Counted from the first letter of the stretch, positions 1-9,800 are shown. The stretch: DNA of 51,175 nt from Desulfosarcina sp. (GCA_014237405.1 JABZFO010000149.1:1-51175); one strand, 5' to 3'. Made by a program: numbers and translations. Notes: a model not told the origin generated them from the letters alone.

Positions 1-558
1 GCGGTGTACGGCGTGGACAACTACCAGATCGCCATCCAGACTCTGGTGCAGACCTCCCTGCGGTCCATCATTGGAGAAATGAACCTGGACGACGCCCTCT
101 CCTCCCGCGACCAGATCAAAGCCAGACTCAAAACAGCCATCTCCGACGATATCGCTGACTGGGGCATTATCATGAAGACCGTCGAGATCCAGGACATCAA
201 CCCCTCCCAAACCATGCAGGCAGCCATGGAAGAGCAGGCAGCGGCCGAGCGCCAGCGCCGGGCCACGGTGACCAGGGCCGACGGCGAGAAGGCCGCGGCT
301 ATATTAGAAGCCGAAGGCCGGCTGGAGGCCTCCAAGCGCGATGCCCAGGCCAAGGTCGTTCTGGCCGAAGCCAGCCAGCAGGCCATCCAGAAAGTCACCG
401 AGGCCATCGGCGACAATGAGATTCCCGTGATGTACCTGATCGGTGAGAAGTACGTGGAAGCGATTAAAAACCTGTCAACGTCGCAAAATGCCAAGGTGGT
501 GCTGATGCCGGCAGAAATTCCGACGGCGATACGGGGCATTCTGGGGGGAACAAAATAG
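1..558 (+). CDS. SPFH/band-7 (stomatin/prohibitin-like) protein, C-terminal part
   Basis: Open at the left edge, so only the last ~185 residues are visible. They carry the end of an SPFH (band 7) domain, with the family-typical stretch RSIIGEMNLDDALSSRDQI and the EIQDINPS segment, then a long Ala/Glu/Arg-rich coiled coil (AAAERQRRATVTRADGEKAA) that in stomatins and prohibitins drives oligomerisation. The N-terminal membrane anchor must lie outside the window. Family members form ring-like scaffolds at the inner membrane and often work with an NfeD-type partner or a protease; that partner is not visible here. The frame ends in TAG 39 bp before the next gene. Family assignment is firm; the subgroup (stomatin or HflK/C-like) cannot be settled from this fragment. 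Confidence 0.88.
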   Translation, partial: AVYGVDNYQIAIQTLVQTSLRSIIGEMNLDDALSSRDQIKARLKTAISDDIADWGIIMKTVEIQDINPSQTMQAAMEEQAAAERQRRATVTRADGEKAAAILEAEGRLEASKRDAQAKVVLAEASQQAIQKVTEAIGDNEIPVMYLIGEKYVEAIKNLSTSQNAKVVLMPAEIPTAIRGILGGTK

Positions 559-597
559 AGATATGATAATCGTACTTTTTTTCCGGGAAGGCATTCG

Positions 598-1473
598 ATG
601 AAAAAAATTCTGGGCATCGTCAGTTCGGCGCGCAGGCTGGGCAATTGTGAGATCATGGTCAAGGAGGTGTTCCGCAACCTTTCCGAGCCCTGCGCGTTGA
701 ATCTGCTGCGGCTGACCGATTTCCGGATCGACCCGTGCCGGGGGTGTTATAGTTGTCTGTTCAAGGACGGGAACTGTGTGATCCACGATGACTATGCCAC
801 CGTGCTGGAAGCCATCGCCGCGGCAGATGCCGTCATCCTTGCGGCACCGGCCTATTTTCTGGGGGCCCACAGCGCGCTGAAACGGTTCCTTGACCGGGGT
901 CTTTCCTTTTACGGCTCGATGGATCGACTCTGGGGCAAGCCTGCCGTGGGCGTGGCGGTAGCCGGCATCCCGGGCATGGAGGGCAGCACACTGCTGGGCG
1001 TCGAAAGCTTCCTCAAGCTGATCCTGGCCGATATCCGACAGACGCAAGTGGTGTATGGCGCCCTTCCCGGCGAGGTCTTTTTAAATGACGGCAACCGTGA
1101 AATCGCAAAGTCTTTAGCCCATTGCCTGTTCGGTCCCAAGGTCCCAAAAACCAGTCCATGCTGCCCCCTGTGCGGCGGCGATACGTTCCGGTTCATAGGC
1201 CCTGACAAAATTCGCTGCATGCTCTGCAGCAACAGCGGCACCATCCGCATGGATAACGGTGCTGCCGTAGTGGAGATGGAAATGGCCGAGCACCAGCTGT
1301 TTCTCACCCGGCAGGACGTCATGGATCACAAGGACTGGCTCATCGGCATGAAGGACCGGTTTATGGTCCTGCGAAAGACCCTGAAACCAATCACCATCGA
1401 CTATCGAAAAGACGGACAGTGGATCAAACCCCACAGCAAGACGGATAGACAAACCATTTTGTCCAATTTATAA
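598..1473 (+). CDS. Iron-sulfur flavoprotein (NADPH-dependent FMN reductase family) with C-terminal zinc ribbon
   Basis: 291 residues. The N-terminus (KKILGIVSSARRLGNCE) is the phosphate-binding loop of a flavodoxin-like fold. Residues 47-60 read CRGCYSCLFKDGNC, a compact C-x2-C-x2-C-x6-C motif like the [4Fe-4S] site of archaeal and anaerobe iron-sulfur flavoproteins; AAPAYFLGAHSALKRFLDR continues the FMN fold. Residues ~188-210 hold a second Cys group (CCPLC...CMLC), a zinc-ribbon-like insert unusual for the family. The likely role is cytosolic electron transfer between reduced carriers and an unknown acceptor, perhaps in oxygen or disulfide stress defence. Fold and cluster motif are clear; partner and substrate are unknown. 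It lies 39 bp after the SPFH gene and before an FKBP gene, so the three may be cotranscribed. Confidence 0.85.
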   Translation: MKKILGIVSSARRLGNCEIMVKEVFRNLSEPCALNLLRLTDFRIDPCRGCYSCLFKDGNCVIHDDYATVLEAIAAADAVILAAPAYFLGAHSALKRFLDRGLSFYGSMDRLWGKPAVGVAVAGIPGMEGSTLLGVESFLKLILADIRQTQVVYGALPGEVFLNDGNREIAKSLAHCLFGPKVPKTSPCCPLCGGDTFRFIGPDKIRCMLCSNSGTIRMDNGAAVVEMEMAEHQLFLTRQDVMDHKDWLIGMKDRFMVLRKTLKPITIDYRKDGQWIKPHSKTDRQTILSNL

Positions 1474-1519
1474 AGTTCACGATCCATAGGGCCTGAAAAC
1501 CGGTAAAGGAGATTACACC

Positions 1520-1903
1520 ATGCCCAACCCTACCAGGGCCATCGAAAACCTGATGAAAGTATCCTTGAACATACAGACCGGCAACGCATCGGCTGATGAT
1601 GACACGAGCACCCCCTTCGAATTCATTTACGGTGTCGGCCCCACGGGGATTACCCCATTTGAAAAGGCCCTGTTCGGTAAGGGTGTCGGCGACCGGATTA
1701 AATTCGACATCGCTCCCACCGCTTATTGTGAAACCGTTGGCCATCTTGAGCTTCCCCTGCGTGAGCAATCCGGCATCATGGCCCCTGTTTCCATAGAAGT
1801 CACCATCACTGGTATCGTCCGGGCACAGGACCGTGAAGTGGTCAAAGCCATGGCGGCCGGGGGCAGTTGCAGCGACTGCGGCTGCGGTTGCGGCGGCCAT
1901 TAA
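1520..1903 (+). CDS. FKBP-type peptidyl-prolyl isomerase, SlyD-like, with Cys-rich metal-binding tail
   Basis: 127 residues behind a good AAAGGAG ribosome site. The FKBP signature is present as FIYGVGPTGITPFEKALFG followed by KGVGDRIKF, and a GHLELPL segment sits where SlyD proteins carry their insert-in-flap. The last residues are CSDCGCGCGGH, a metal-binding tail comparable in role to the His/Cys-rich tail of SlyD. Proteins of this class are cytosolic prolyl isomerases and chaperones and can deliver nickel to metalloenzymes such as hydrogenases; the nickel role here is inference from the tail. The FKBP active-site aromatics look poorly conserved, so chaperone or metal handling may matter more than isomerase activity. 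Confidence 0.85.
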   Translation: MPNPTRAIENLMKVSLNIQTGNASADDDTSTPFEFIYGVGPTGITPFEKALFGKGVGDRIKFDIAPTAYCETVGHLELPLREQSGIMAPVSIEVTITGIVRAQDREVVKAMAAGGSCSDCGCGCGGH

Positions 1904-2051
1904 TTTCCCTGGCCCCACAGACCGGAGACAGCTGTCCGGCCGGTGTCGTTATAAGCTTGATTTGTTTTCGGGAAACCCTTATAAGTACTGACGTTTCTTA
2001 TGCAAATCGCTTATTTAACAAAAAGCGCCAGTCTGCCGGCCGGAGACGTTC

Positions 2052-3433
2052 ATGTATCGTGACAACTATATTACCGCCCTTCGTACCGAACTGCTGGAGA
2101 TGGTCTCCGAACAGCTGACACCGGTGGCCATGCGCTATGGCTACAGCGAGGTACCCCTTGAAACCACATCCAGGGTACCGGACAGGCGCCCACAGATGAT
2201 TCCTTCACCGTTATCACTTACGACGAGAGTGAACCCGACGGTACGCCGATACGGGTCACCGATCAGCGGGACGGCAAATTTCTGCTCAACGATCCCGAAT
2301 ATCCCTTTGAGGCCATGAAAAAACACGGCCAGCGGTTCGCTTCCCATTTCAAACTGAAGAAGGTCAATTCACCGTTTCTGAAAAACCTGGCCATCATCGA
2401 CACGCCCGGCATGCTGGACAGCATCACCGAACGGGACCGGGGATATAACTATCAGGACGTCATCGGCGATCTGGCGCAAATCGCCGACCTGGTGCTTGTG
2501 CTGTTCGACCCCCACAAGGCAGGCACCGTGCGAGAGGCGCATACCAGCCTGCGGGACACCCTGCCGGCCAAGACATTCGAAGACCGGGTGTTATACGTGC
2601 TCAACCGCATCGACGAATGCGCCTCCATGACCGACCTGCTGCGTGTCTATGGCACCTTGTGCTGGAATCTGTCCCAGATTACCGGCCGCAAGGACATCCC
2701 CATGATCCATCTGACTTATTCAACCGCGGCTGCTGAAAAAAGCGGGCGGGCGGAGGATCCCCAGGCCGCCTATCTTCACCATCTGGAAAACCAGCGGGAG
2801 GATCTGAAAAAAGCGGTGCTTCAGGCCCCCTGCCACCGGCTGGACAACCTGGCCTCCTTTGTGGAAACCCACGGTGAACGGCTTTGTCATTTCCTGGAGG
2901 GCATGATCAGCTACCGCAAAAAAGCACGCATGTTCCGGGTGAAGTCTTTTTTCACTGGACTGGCCGCTTCCATGGTGTGCGGGGCTGCCGGCTGGCTGGG
3001 GCTCATGGGCCTGACGCCATTTGCCGGCCTGGACCCGGTGCTTCAAATTACCGGCGCCGGTATGCTGAGCACCATCATTCTCATCTTCTGGCTCGCCCTG
3101 GTGCAAAAATATCTTTATTCGCGGTTTTTGAAAAAATGGCTGCGGCAACTGGACAGTCTGACACCGCTTCCCAACCAGACCCGGCGCGACAGTTGGGCGT
3201 CTATCCGAGACCTGCTCTATGTCAACCTGAAAAACAGCAACGGCCTGTATTCCCTGTCTCAGGTCTTGAGCGAGCACGCCACGGTAAAACAGATCCACGA
3301 GAGAGGGTCCCGCGAAATCCGCGAGGCGTTGAAGGAGCTGGCCGGAATTTCATCGGAAGATGATGCCTGGTCCGGCAGACGTGCCGGGCAGGTGCCCTAT
3401 TGGGCAGCCGCCGAACCCGAAACCACCGAATAA
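2052..3433 (+). pseudogene. Dynamin-like (EHD-type) GTPase missing the P-loop, frameshifted
   Basis: Two overlapping frames make one protein. Residues 1-37 (MYRDNYITALRTELLEM...) are read from 2052; after about 2155 the coding signal jumps to another frame, where it resumes as IQGTGQAPTDDSFTVI. That is the G2/switch I region of bacterial dynamin-like GTPases. G3 (DTPGML, near 2401) and G4 (LNRIDE, near 2605) are intact, and two membrane segments follow at about 2945-3110. The segment that should lie between the N-terminus and G2, namely the Walker A loop (family form GNYSSGKST), is absent. A stop codon (TGA, 2159-2161) closes the second frame just upstream. Family members remodel membranes. 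Without G1 the product could not bind GTP, so this is either a pseudogene or a collapsed assembly join. An ATG at 2315 could give a shorter product lacking both G1 and G2. Confidence 0.78.
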
Positions 3434-3439
3434 ATATCC

Positions 3440-3600
3440 GGGCCTCGGAAATAAATAGATCCACAGTCTTGCTTGTCTTTTGGCCCGTCTTCGGCGTTGC
3501 GCCAAAAGTCAAGTATAACAAATACGCTCCCTTTGGCGCGCCTTGAAGGCGAACCAAAATCTAAGCGCAATCTTTGTGGATTTATTTTTTACCGCGACCC
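3440..3600. repeat. Palindromic MITE-like repeat, family C, copy 1
   Basis: Starts with GGGCCTCGGAAATAAAT and ends with ATTTATTTTTTACCGCGACCC-type sequence, an imperfect terminal inverted repeat. The interior (TTGGCGCAACGCC-like block and GCGCGCCTTGAAGG) is shared with copies near 22.6 kb and 30.5 kb. This copy is shorter than the others. It fills the gap between the GTPase and the flavoredoxin gene; no ORF inside. Confidence 0.8.
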
Positions 3601-3618
3601 TAATCGATGGAGGTTCTA

Positions 3619-4176
3619 ATGAAAAAAACGATGCTTGGACCCGATGCCCTGCTTTTCCCCACCCCGTCCGTGCTTGTTGGCGCCGTGGTGGACGGTCGCG
3701 CCAACTTCATGACCGCCGCCTGGTGCGGCATTGCCTCGTCAAAACCGCCGGCCATTTCCGTGGCCATCCGCGGCGAGCGCCACACCCTGAAAGGCATCCT
3801 CGCCCACGGAGAATTTTCCATTAATGTACCGTCTTCAGACATGGCTGAGCAGGTGGACTTCTGCGGCATCTATTCGGGTCGCAAAGAAGACAAATCAAAG
3901 ATTTTCGATCTGTTTTTCGGCGATCTGAATCATGCGCCTCTGATAGCGTTCTGCCCGGTGAATATGGAGTGCCGGCTGCGCCACACACTGGATTTAGGCG
4001 CCCATATCCTGGTGGTGGGAGAAGTGATCCAGACCCATGTCAATGAAAGTTGCCTGACCGACGGCAAACCCGATGCGACCAAAGTAGATCCGCTGGTCTA
4101 CTCTCAGGGAACCGGAAATTACCAGCGATTGGGTGAAGTCGTAGGCAAGGCATTTTCCATAGGCAAGAAAAAATAG
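3619..4176 (+). CDS. Flavoredoxin / flavin-reductase-like FMN-binding protein
   Basis: 185 residues from the ATG that has GGAGGT just upstream; an ATG four codons earlier overlaps that ribosome site and is less likely. The protein has the flavin reductase-like split-barrel domain: LLFPTPSVLVGAVVDGRANFMTAAWCGIAS at the N-terminus, then KPPAISVAIRGERHT and a GEFSINVPS segment. Flavoredoxins of Desulfovibrio are FMN carriers reported to take part in thiosulfate reduction, and homologues are very common in sulfate reducers. It probably acts in the cytosol as a one- or two-electron carrier. It lies 11 bp before a Cys/Met PLP enzyme, which suggests a shared transcript. No Fe-S cysteine motif is seen. 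Confidence 0.87.
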   Translation: MKKTMLGPDALLFPTPSVLVGAVVDGRANFMTAAWCGIASSKPPAISVAIRGERHTLKGILAHGEFSINVPSSDMAEQVDFCGIYSGRKEDKSKIFDLFFGDLNHAPLIAFCPVNMECRLRHTLDLGAHILVVGEVIQTHVNESCLTDGKPDATKVDPLVYSQGTGNYQRLGEVVGKAFSIGKKK

Positions 4177-4187
4177 GGGGGTGCGTA

Positions 4188-5414
4188 ATGAATAACTTCA
4201 ACCCGGAACAGTCCTTGTGTGAAACCCGCAGGGAGTTTGGCGAGCACGGCGGCGTGACCCCGTCCATATCCCGGTCATCCACCTTCACCGTGATGGACCC
4301 GGAAACCATGCCGGAGATTTTCGGCGGCATCCGGGGCCCGGAGCAAGGGGGCTGTTTTCTCTATAGCCGGCATTTCAATCCCACCGTGGACATCCTGGCC
4401 CGCTACCTGTCCGCCATGGAGGATACCGAGTATGCCGTGTGCACTGCCAGCGGCATGTCCGCCATCTCCTGCGCCCTGCTCCAACTTTGCCGAAACGGAG
4501 ATCACATCGTATCCAGCGATACCATCTATGGCGGCACCCATGCCCTTCTGAATGACCTGCTGCCGCAACTTGGAATTTCTACGACGTTTGTGGACCCGAC
4601 CGATACGGCAGCTTTCGAAAAGGCAATCACTAAAAACACAAAGGTGCTGTACACGGAAACAGTGGGCAATCCCACCTTGAAAATTGCAGACATCCCTGCG
4701 CTGTCCAAACTGGCCAAAGCGAAGAATCTGTCTCTGGTTGTGGACAATACCTTCACCCCCATGATGATCTCCCCGTCACGGCTGGGAGCGGATGTGGTGG
4801 TCTACTCCATGACCAAGTACATTAACGGGGCCAGCGACCTGGTTGCCGGCGCCATCTGCACCACCAAGGCGATGGTCCACCAGCTCATGGACCTTCATAC
4901 GGGGCGGGTCATGCTGCTGGGCCCCACCATGGATCCACGCATGGCCTACGACATCATCCAGCGCCTGCCCCATCTGGCCTTGCGCATGCGCGAGCACTCC
5001 CGCCGCGGCTTGGCTATCTCCCGCCGGCTGGAGGAACTGGGTATACCGGTGACCTATCCGGGGCTGGAGTCCTTTGCCCAGCACAGCCTGGCCACCGACC
5101 TGATCAACAAGGGCTATGGCTACGGCGGCATGTTCACCATCGACTGCGGCACCCGCGACCGGGCCGACGATCTCCTGGACGAACTCCAGAACAAGGAGGA
5201 TTTCGGCTACATCGCCGTCTCGCTGGGATACTTCGATACGCTGATGTCCTGCTCCGGTGCGAGCACTTCATCGGAAATCAGCCAGGAAGACCAGCAGAAA
5301 ATGGGGCTTTCTCCAGGACTGGTCCGTTTTTCCATCGGCTACACGGGCAGTCTGGAAAAGCGTATTGAACAGATGGAGCGGGCGATCAGGACAGTGGGGC
5401 TGCTCAAGAAATAA
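4188..5414 (+). CDS. Cys/Met metabolism PLP-dependent lyase (cystathionine gamma-synthase / methionine gamma-lyase type)
   Basis: 408 residues, normal length for the family. Key sites: YSRHFNPT (Tyr59 and Arg61, phosphate contacts from the neighbouring subunit), ASGMSAIS, Tyr114 in DTIYGGTHA (stacks on PLP), Asp186 in VVDNTF, and Lys210 in YSMTKYINGASD, the Schiff-base lysine. Methionine gamma-lyases usually have Cys two residues after the stacking Tyr (YGCT); here it is Gly, which fits cystathionine synthase/lyase or O-acylhomoserine enzymes better. It uses PLP in the cytosol for gamma-elimination or gamma-replacement on sulfur amino acids. Flanking FMN and DsrE-like genes suggest sulfide or thiol handling. 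Family is certain; exact substrate is not. Confidence 0.88.
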   Translation: MNNFNPEQSLCETRREFGEHGGVTPSISRSSTFTVMDPETMPEIFGGIRGPEQGGCFLYSRHFNPTVDILARYLSAMEDTEYAVCTASGMSAISCALLQLCRNGDHIVSSDTIYGGTHALLNDLLPQLGISTTFVDPTDTAAFEKAITKNTKVLYTETVGNPTLKIADIPALSKLAKAKNLSLVVDNTFTPMMISPSRLGADVVVYSMTKYINGASDLVAGAICTTKAMVHQLMDLHTGRVMLLGPTMDPRMAYDIIQRLPHLALRMREHSRRGLAISRRLEELGIPVTYPGLESFAQHSLATDLINKGYGYGGMFTIDCGTRDRADDLLDELQNKEDFGYIAVSLGYFDTLMSCSGASTSSEISQEDQQKMGLSPGLVRFSIGYTGSLEKRIEQMERAIRTVGLLKK

Positions 5415-5424
5415 GGGTGGTGCC

Positions 5425-5919
5425 TTGACTGCAGGCGGGGAATCGATATCCGAAGATTGGCGGGAAGCGGCGCTGGCATTAATTCAGGGCGGATCGACCC
5501 TGACCCTGGCCACAGCCGGTCAAGCGGGTCCGTGGTCGGCGCCGGTTTACTATATCTGCCTGGACCGCAGTTTCTATTTCTTCTCCTCACCGGAAAGCCG
5601 CCATATTCAGCAGGCCCTGGATTCGGGGGTGGCGGCCGCGTCGCTGTTTCACCAGGCGGATTCATGGCAGGCCATTCGTGGCATCCAGATGACGGGAACG
5701 GTTCAGCTGATTCGATCCGTGGCATTGTCGCTTAAGGCGATTACCACCTACCTGAAGCGTTTTCCCTTTACCCGGGAGTTCTTTCCAAATGACACAACAC
5801 CGGACTTGGATTCTTTTTTTTCACGGTTCAAGGCACGGCTTTACGCGTTCACGCCAACGGACATCTATTACACCGATAACCGCTTCGGGTTCAGTGCCCG
5901 GCAGCGGATTGACTGGTAA
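5425..5919 (+). CDS. YhbP-like (UPF0306) pyridoxamine-phosphate-oxidase-fold protein
   Basis: 164 residues if read from TTG, 10 bp after the PLP lyase stop with AAGGGTGG just before it; no closer ATG or GTG in frame looks better. The N-terminal half is a split-barrel FMN fold (GGSTLTLATAGQAGPWSAPV, then FYFFSSPESRH). The C-terminal half (TYLKRFPFTREFF, then IYYTDNRFGFSARQRI) closely recalls E. coli YhbP. Family members probably bind FMN or heme; no reaction is established. It sits between a PLP enzyme and a DsrE-like gene in a tight + strand cluster, so a role with PLP or flavin chemistry is possible but unproven. Confidence 0.72.
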   Translation: MTAGGESISEDWREAALALIQGGSTLTLATAGQAGPWSAPVYYICLDRSFYFFSSPESRHIQQALDSGVAAASLFHQADSWQAIRGIQMTGTVQLIRSVALSLKAITTYLKRFPFTREFFPNDTTPDLDSFFSRFKARLYAFTPTDIYYTDNRFGFSARQRIDW

Positions 5920-5942
5920 ACCAATAACGAAAGGAGAAAGAA

Positions 5943-6293
5943 ATGCCCAATTTTCTGTTCGTGCTGAGCAAGGATGACAACGAGGCCGCCACCCGCTGTT
6001 TCCAGTTTGCGCAGATTGCCCATTCCAAGGGCCATCACGTGGATATGTTTTTCATTGATGCCGGCGTCAACTGGGCAGACAAAAACCGCGATCTGACCTC
6101 GAGGACAATAACGGGCGACTGCCCAAATGATTACCTGCCCTACCTGGTGGAAAACGAGGTCAAAACCGGCATCTGTACCCCCTGTGCGAAAAACAGAAAC
6201 TTGGACGAGGCCAACTTCTTCTCCAGCATGCAGCTAGACGGGGGGCCCCACCTCATCGATATGGCGGCGGAAGCCAAGGTATTCAATTTTTGA
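5943..6293 (+). CDS. DsrE/DsrF-like sulfur-relay family protein
   Basis: 116 residues behind a clear AAAGGAG site, 23 bp after the previous gene. The fold signature is an N-terminal beta strand (FLFVLSKDDNEAATRCFQFA), a typical DsrE/TusD start, and HVDMFFIDAGV. A C-x2-C pair lies at Cys78 and Cys81 (GICTPCAKNR), where DsrE/TusD proteins carry a conserved sulfur-accepting cysteine. Family members pass persulfide sulfur between proteins. Placed last in a cluster with flavoredoxin and a sulfur amino acid lyase, it may receive sulfur released there; that link is inference. Last gene of the + strand run. Confidence 0.82.
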   Translation: MPNFLFVLSKDDNEAATRCFQFAQIAHSKGHHVDMFFIDAGVNWADKNRDLTSRTITGDCPNDYLPYLVENEVKTGICTPCAKNRNLDEANFFSSMQLDGGPHLIDMAAEAKVFNF

Positions 6294-6333
6294 TCTGGAA
6301 GATAGGTATTGGTAAGGCGACGCAAATGCTTTG

Positions 6334-6386
6334 AAAAAAAAGCAGCCGGCAGGGCCATTAATTATCAGGTCGGCCTTCCCGGCTGC
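6334..6386 (-). terminator. Rho-independent terminator of the pilin operon
   Basis: Read on the minus strand, a near-perfect 15-bp stem (GCAGCCGGGAAGGCC against GGCCCTGCCGGCTGC) is followed by eight T residues. It lies just downstream of the last minus-strand gene of the PilY1 operon and between convergent genes. Confidence 0.85.
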
Positions 6387-6417
6387 CATCGATATGCAAC
6401 AGATAACAGATCAATCT

Positions 6418-6783
6418 CTACTCAGGCAAATTCGGATCTTTATCTCCTTTTCGTCTCAAAGTTTCGATCACCTTTATCTCGAGTGCATTCTGCATCTTCG
6501 CATCTGACACTTCAAAAGTCACTTCTGCTCTGCAAGGCAACCTTATGTAGCGAAGATCCGATATTTCCCCTTTTTGATTTTGGACTACGGTTTCGTCGAT
6601 CATGCGAAATTCACCGGAATCACTAAGGAAGTTTTCTTCCGTGGTCTGCTGAATCGTAACCGTTATCGTTTTCACCATAGCATCGTTTATGGCCATCGCC
6701 TGTGAAGCGAAAAGTGGGATAGCTGTTATGAGCAGCCATATCATGAATATGGGTCTGGCCCGGACCTTATTATCTTGTCTCAT
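6418..6783 (-). CDS. Small secreted protein of unknown function, end of PilY1 operon
   Basis: 121 residues from the ATG preceded by AGGAG. The longer frame, beginning in the PilY1 stop codon (ATGA overlap at 6859), adds 26 residues that do not look like a leader. From the chosen start a signal peptide is clear: basic N-terminus, hydrophobic IFMIWLLITAIPLFA, and a cleavage-like ASQAMA. The mature part is ~90 residues, predicted to be mostly beta (KTITVTIQQTTEENF, RLPCRAEVTFEV), with one cysteine. No family recognised. Position after PilY1 and before the operon terminator suggests a periplasmic or surface partner of the pilus tip protein. Confidence 0.75.
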   Translation of the reverse strand: MRQDNKVRARPIFMIWLLITAIPLFASQAMAINDAMVKTITVTIQQTTEENFLSDSGEFRMIDETVVQNQKGEISDLRYIRLPCRAEVTFEVSDAKMQNALEIKVIETLRRKGDKDPNLPE

Positions 6784-6857
6784 GGAAAACTCCTTTTTTG
6801 GTATAACTAAAAAAATGGGCAGCCGGACTGAGCTTCTTAAGGAACGATAGGTTCTTT

Positions 6858-9800
6858 TCATGGATTCTCAATCCAATTTGTCAGACCACTTTTAATTGGC
6901 AACGCCGTCTCAATGTCAATAGCGGCGATTTCACCGGTACTGAGCTGCAGAAACGCCTTTGCCCCCGAAACCCCTTTTTCCCTTCCGACATGAATACCGA
7001 CACCAGGAGGCGGTGCACCGATGCTGCGGCTGCTCAATTTGACATTGACTTTCTCGTAGGTCGTTGAATCGTGGGTAATGGTCGAGCCGTCCCAGTCAAA
7101 CACATTCTTGGTGAAACCCGTACCGGTTTCATAATATAGCCCGTAGAAATTGGTAAAACCACCAAAACCGCAGATGTCATCATTGGGAATAAAGGTGGGG
7201 GTAAGCACGATACCGCCCAGCACTGCACTTTTTGATACGACCCTCTCCGATGGGCCGGCTGACGTTTCCAGTTTTCTCACCCACCCGTCTTTTGCTCTTG
7301 CATCGTTCAGCATATAACTGAAACCGGAGGTGGCAAGGGTTCCACCATAGGGTGAACCGGTGCTCTCTTGAAACACATACCCTGCCGTGGTAACGGCAAT
7401 ATCGTTTGAATCGAACAGGTCATTGATAATCAGCGTTTTGTATGATGCAAAGTTACGGTAATAGGTTCCTTTATAATTTTCATTATAGAAAGGATCCTTG
7501 AGGCCGATGATGTATTCCTGATTTTGTGTGATTTTGTCCGCCTCCCTTAAATAGCGACCCGTTCCGATATATATCCAGCCGTTGTCAAAATAATCCACGC
7601 TCAGGGCCGCCGGAGCCGTAAATGGAGAATCGGATTCATAAAGCACCGTTGGTAAAGCCCAAGCTGTCGGATCATCCTCATAGACAGGCACCGGATTTGC
7701 CATCGTCGTATTCCAGTCACAGGGGTCGCATGCTATGGCGATCTTATAGATTTTCCCCTCAAACTGTTTCGGGCTTTCACAGGCCGCACTGGCGCAATAG
7801 GTCTCACCAAAATAAATGGCATCGACGCTGTAATTCAAATTTTTGTCCAAAGAAGTCGGTGTATTGACGAAGGCATAATCCTCGCCTAACTCAAACAGCC
7901 AGTCGTCTGTACCATTTGTATACGGGGCACCGGTCTTTAAATCCACCACAAACAATTTACCTGTCTTGGTACTCGTTCCATCATAGGTTGTAGGACCGGA
8001 GCCGAATACCGCAAACCACTCATCCTCAACCTTCACGATGGAGGGTGTGGACTGGCTCAAGTTAAGCCCGGTGTAGCTCCTTTCCCACATGAGCACAGGG
8101 TTTCTGGGTTCGGTGACATCCAGGCAAATATAGGTTGGATCGAAATAACGGGTGTCCGTTCCGGTGGCCCCGAACTCATTGGTCCAGATTTGCTTGCCGC
8201 CAAGGTTAAGCCCTATGATCAGAAATGTTCCCCAGTTATCCTCTGTATCACCGGAATCAACATAATGGGTATCATCCGGCAGTATCTTGGCATCGAACAC
8301 CTTGGGTTTCATATCGACGTAGTACACATGGGTATATTTGGGATCCGGCAGAAATCTCAGGTGGGGTAATAGTGTTTGGGGGATATAGGCCCACAATTCT
8401 GAACCTAATGACATGTCGAGGGTTACGCTTAAGGGATTACCGACATTGTCTGTGATAGTAACCGTCATGTCGTCAGGATCGGTATATTCACCTGCATCGC
8501 TGTCGTATTTCCCGGAAGTAAACGCATGGAGCATGCCGTCATTGGCCCCCACATATACCACCGTTTCTCTGTTTCTCGCATAATCGAAGTAGTCCTGATA
8601 AGACCGGTCCGAGTATATGATGTGGTAGTTGTCCGTGGGCTTGGAAACACTGATCGGAGTGGAATGGACAATGTCACCCAACTTCCAGACGTGATCATTA
8701 CCATCGATTTCATTTGTCGTTCTATTTCTCATTGCAGGGTTGTTATTGCCGTCGAAAAAATCCGTTCCGCGGATGTAATCGATCAGATTGTCCACACGGC
8801 TGGAGTGATCAGATCCCAGATATGAGAAACCATCGGCACTCGAACCATTGATCACCCCTAAATAAGGAGTCAAAGCCGAGGCATTATCCGTAGTGAAGGC
8901 AACGACCTCGTCTGTATCGTCAAAACCGTTATATGAAGTTTCATCTACGACGCCATCTGCATCATTATCTATGTATGTAAAAATCCTCCGGTAGTCAGGA
9001 TCTGCCAGCGCAAGAAGGCGGCCGGATTCAAACAGGGGGGTAATGCCGTCCAATGGCACAAATTCATAGCAGCCTGCTGGTGCAATGCCGTTGTCAGTGC
9101 AATAACCTTCTGGGGTTCCTTCAAAATCACAGTCATACGGGTCATCATAGTTAGGGTGATTCAGGTAGCGTCGAATCCTGGTATTGGAAGTAGCATCGTC
9201 GAAAACGTACTCGATGATCGGGTCGATGTCTGTCCCTAAAACGGGATTCTCCACCCCTTTTCCCGTATCGAGTTTCTGATTGCCGTTGGCATCCTCCCTC
9301 AGGTTTCCGCAGGGGTCAACCCAAAGGGACTGAAGGTAACCGCTCCAGGTCACATCGACCGGGTTGGAATTATTGTTAATCGTTGTGGATAAGGTGGGCC
9401 TGAAATAGGCCTGTACCAGGTTTCCCTCACCTTCGCTGTTGGTGGCAAGCACGGATGCCGCGGTACCTGAGGCGGAACGCGCCAATATATCTCGAATGGC
9501 ATCCCCTAACGCCTTTTGGAGTTTGGCACCATCTGATGCCTCAAAATAGGTGTCGGGAAGGCCGTCGCCATTTTCATCCCATTCCAGTCGATCTTCCGGA
9601 TTATCCGTGACCAGACCGGAGGGCAGGTTATCACCGTCACGGTCGATAAAACCACCGTTTTTGGCTGACTGCTTGAGCAATTCCCGCGCATTCTCTTCTC
9701 GCCCGAAGGCATATACCGCATAAAGGACAACATTCTGGGTATCTTCAATATCCGTTCGGATGTCATGGGACCGGGCCCACAAGGCTACGTCTTTCAGGTA

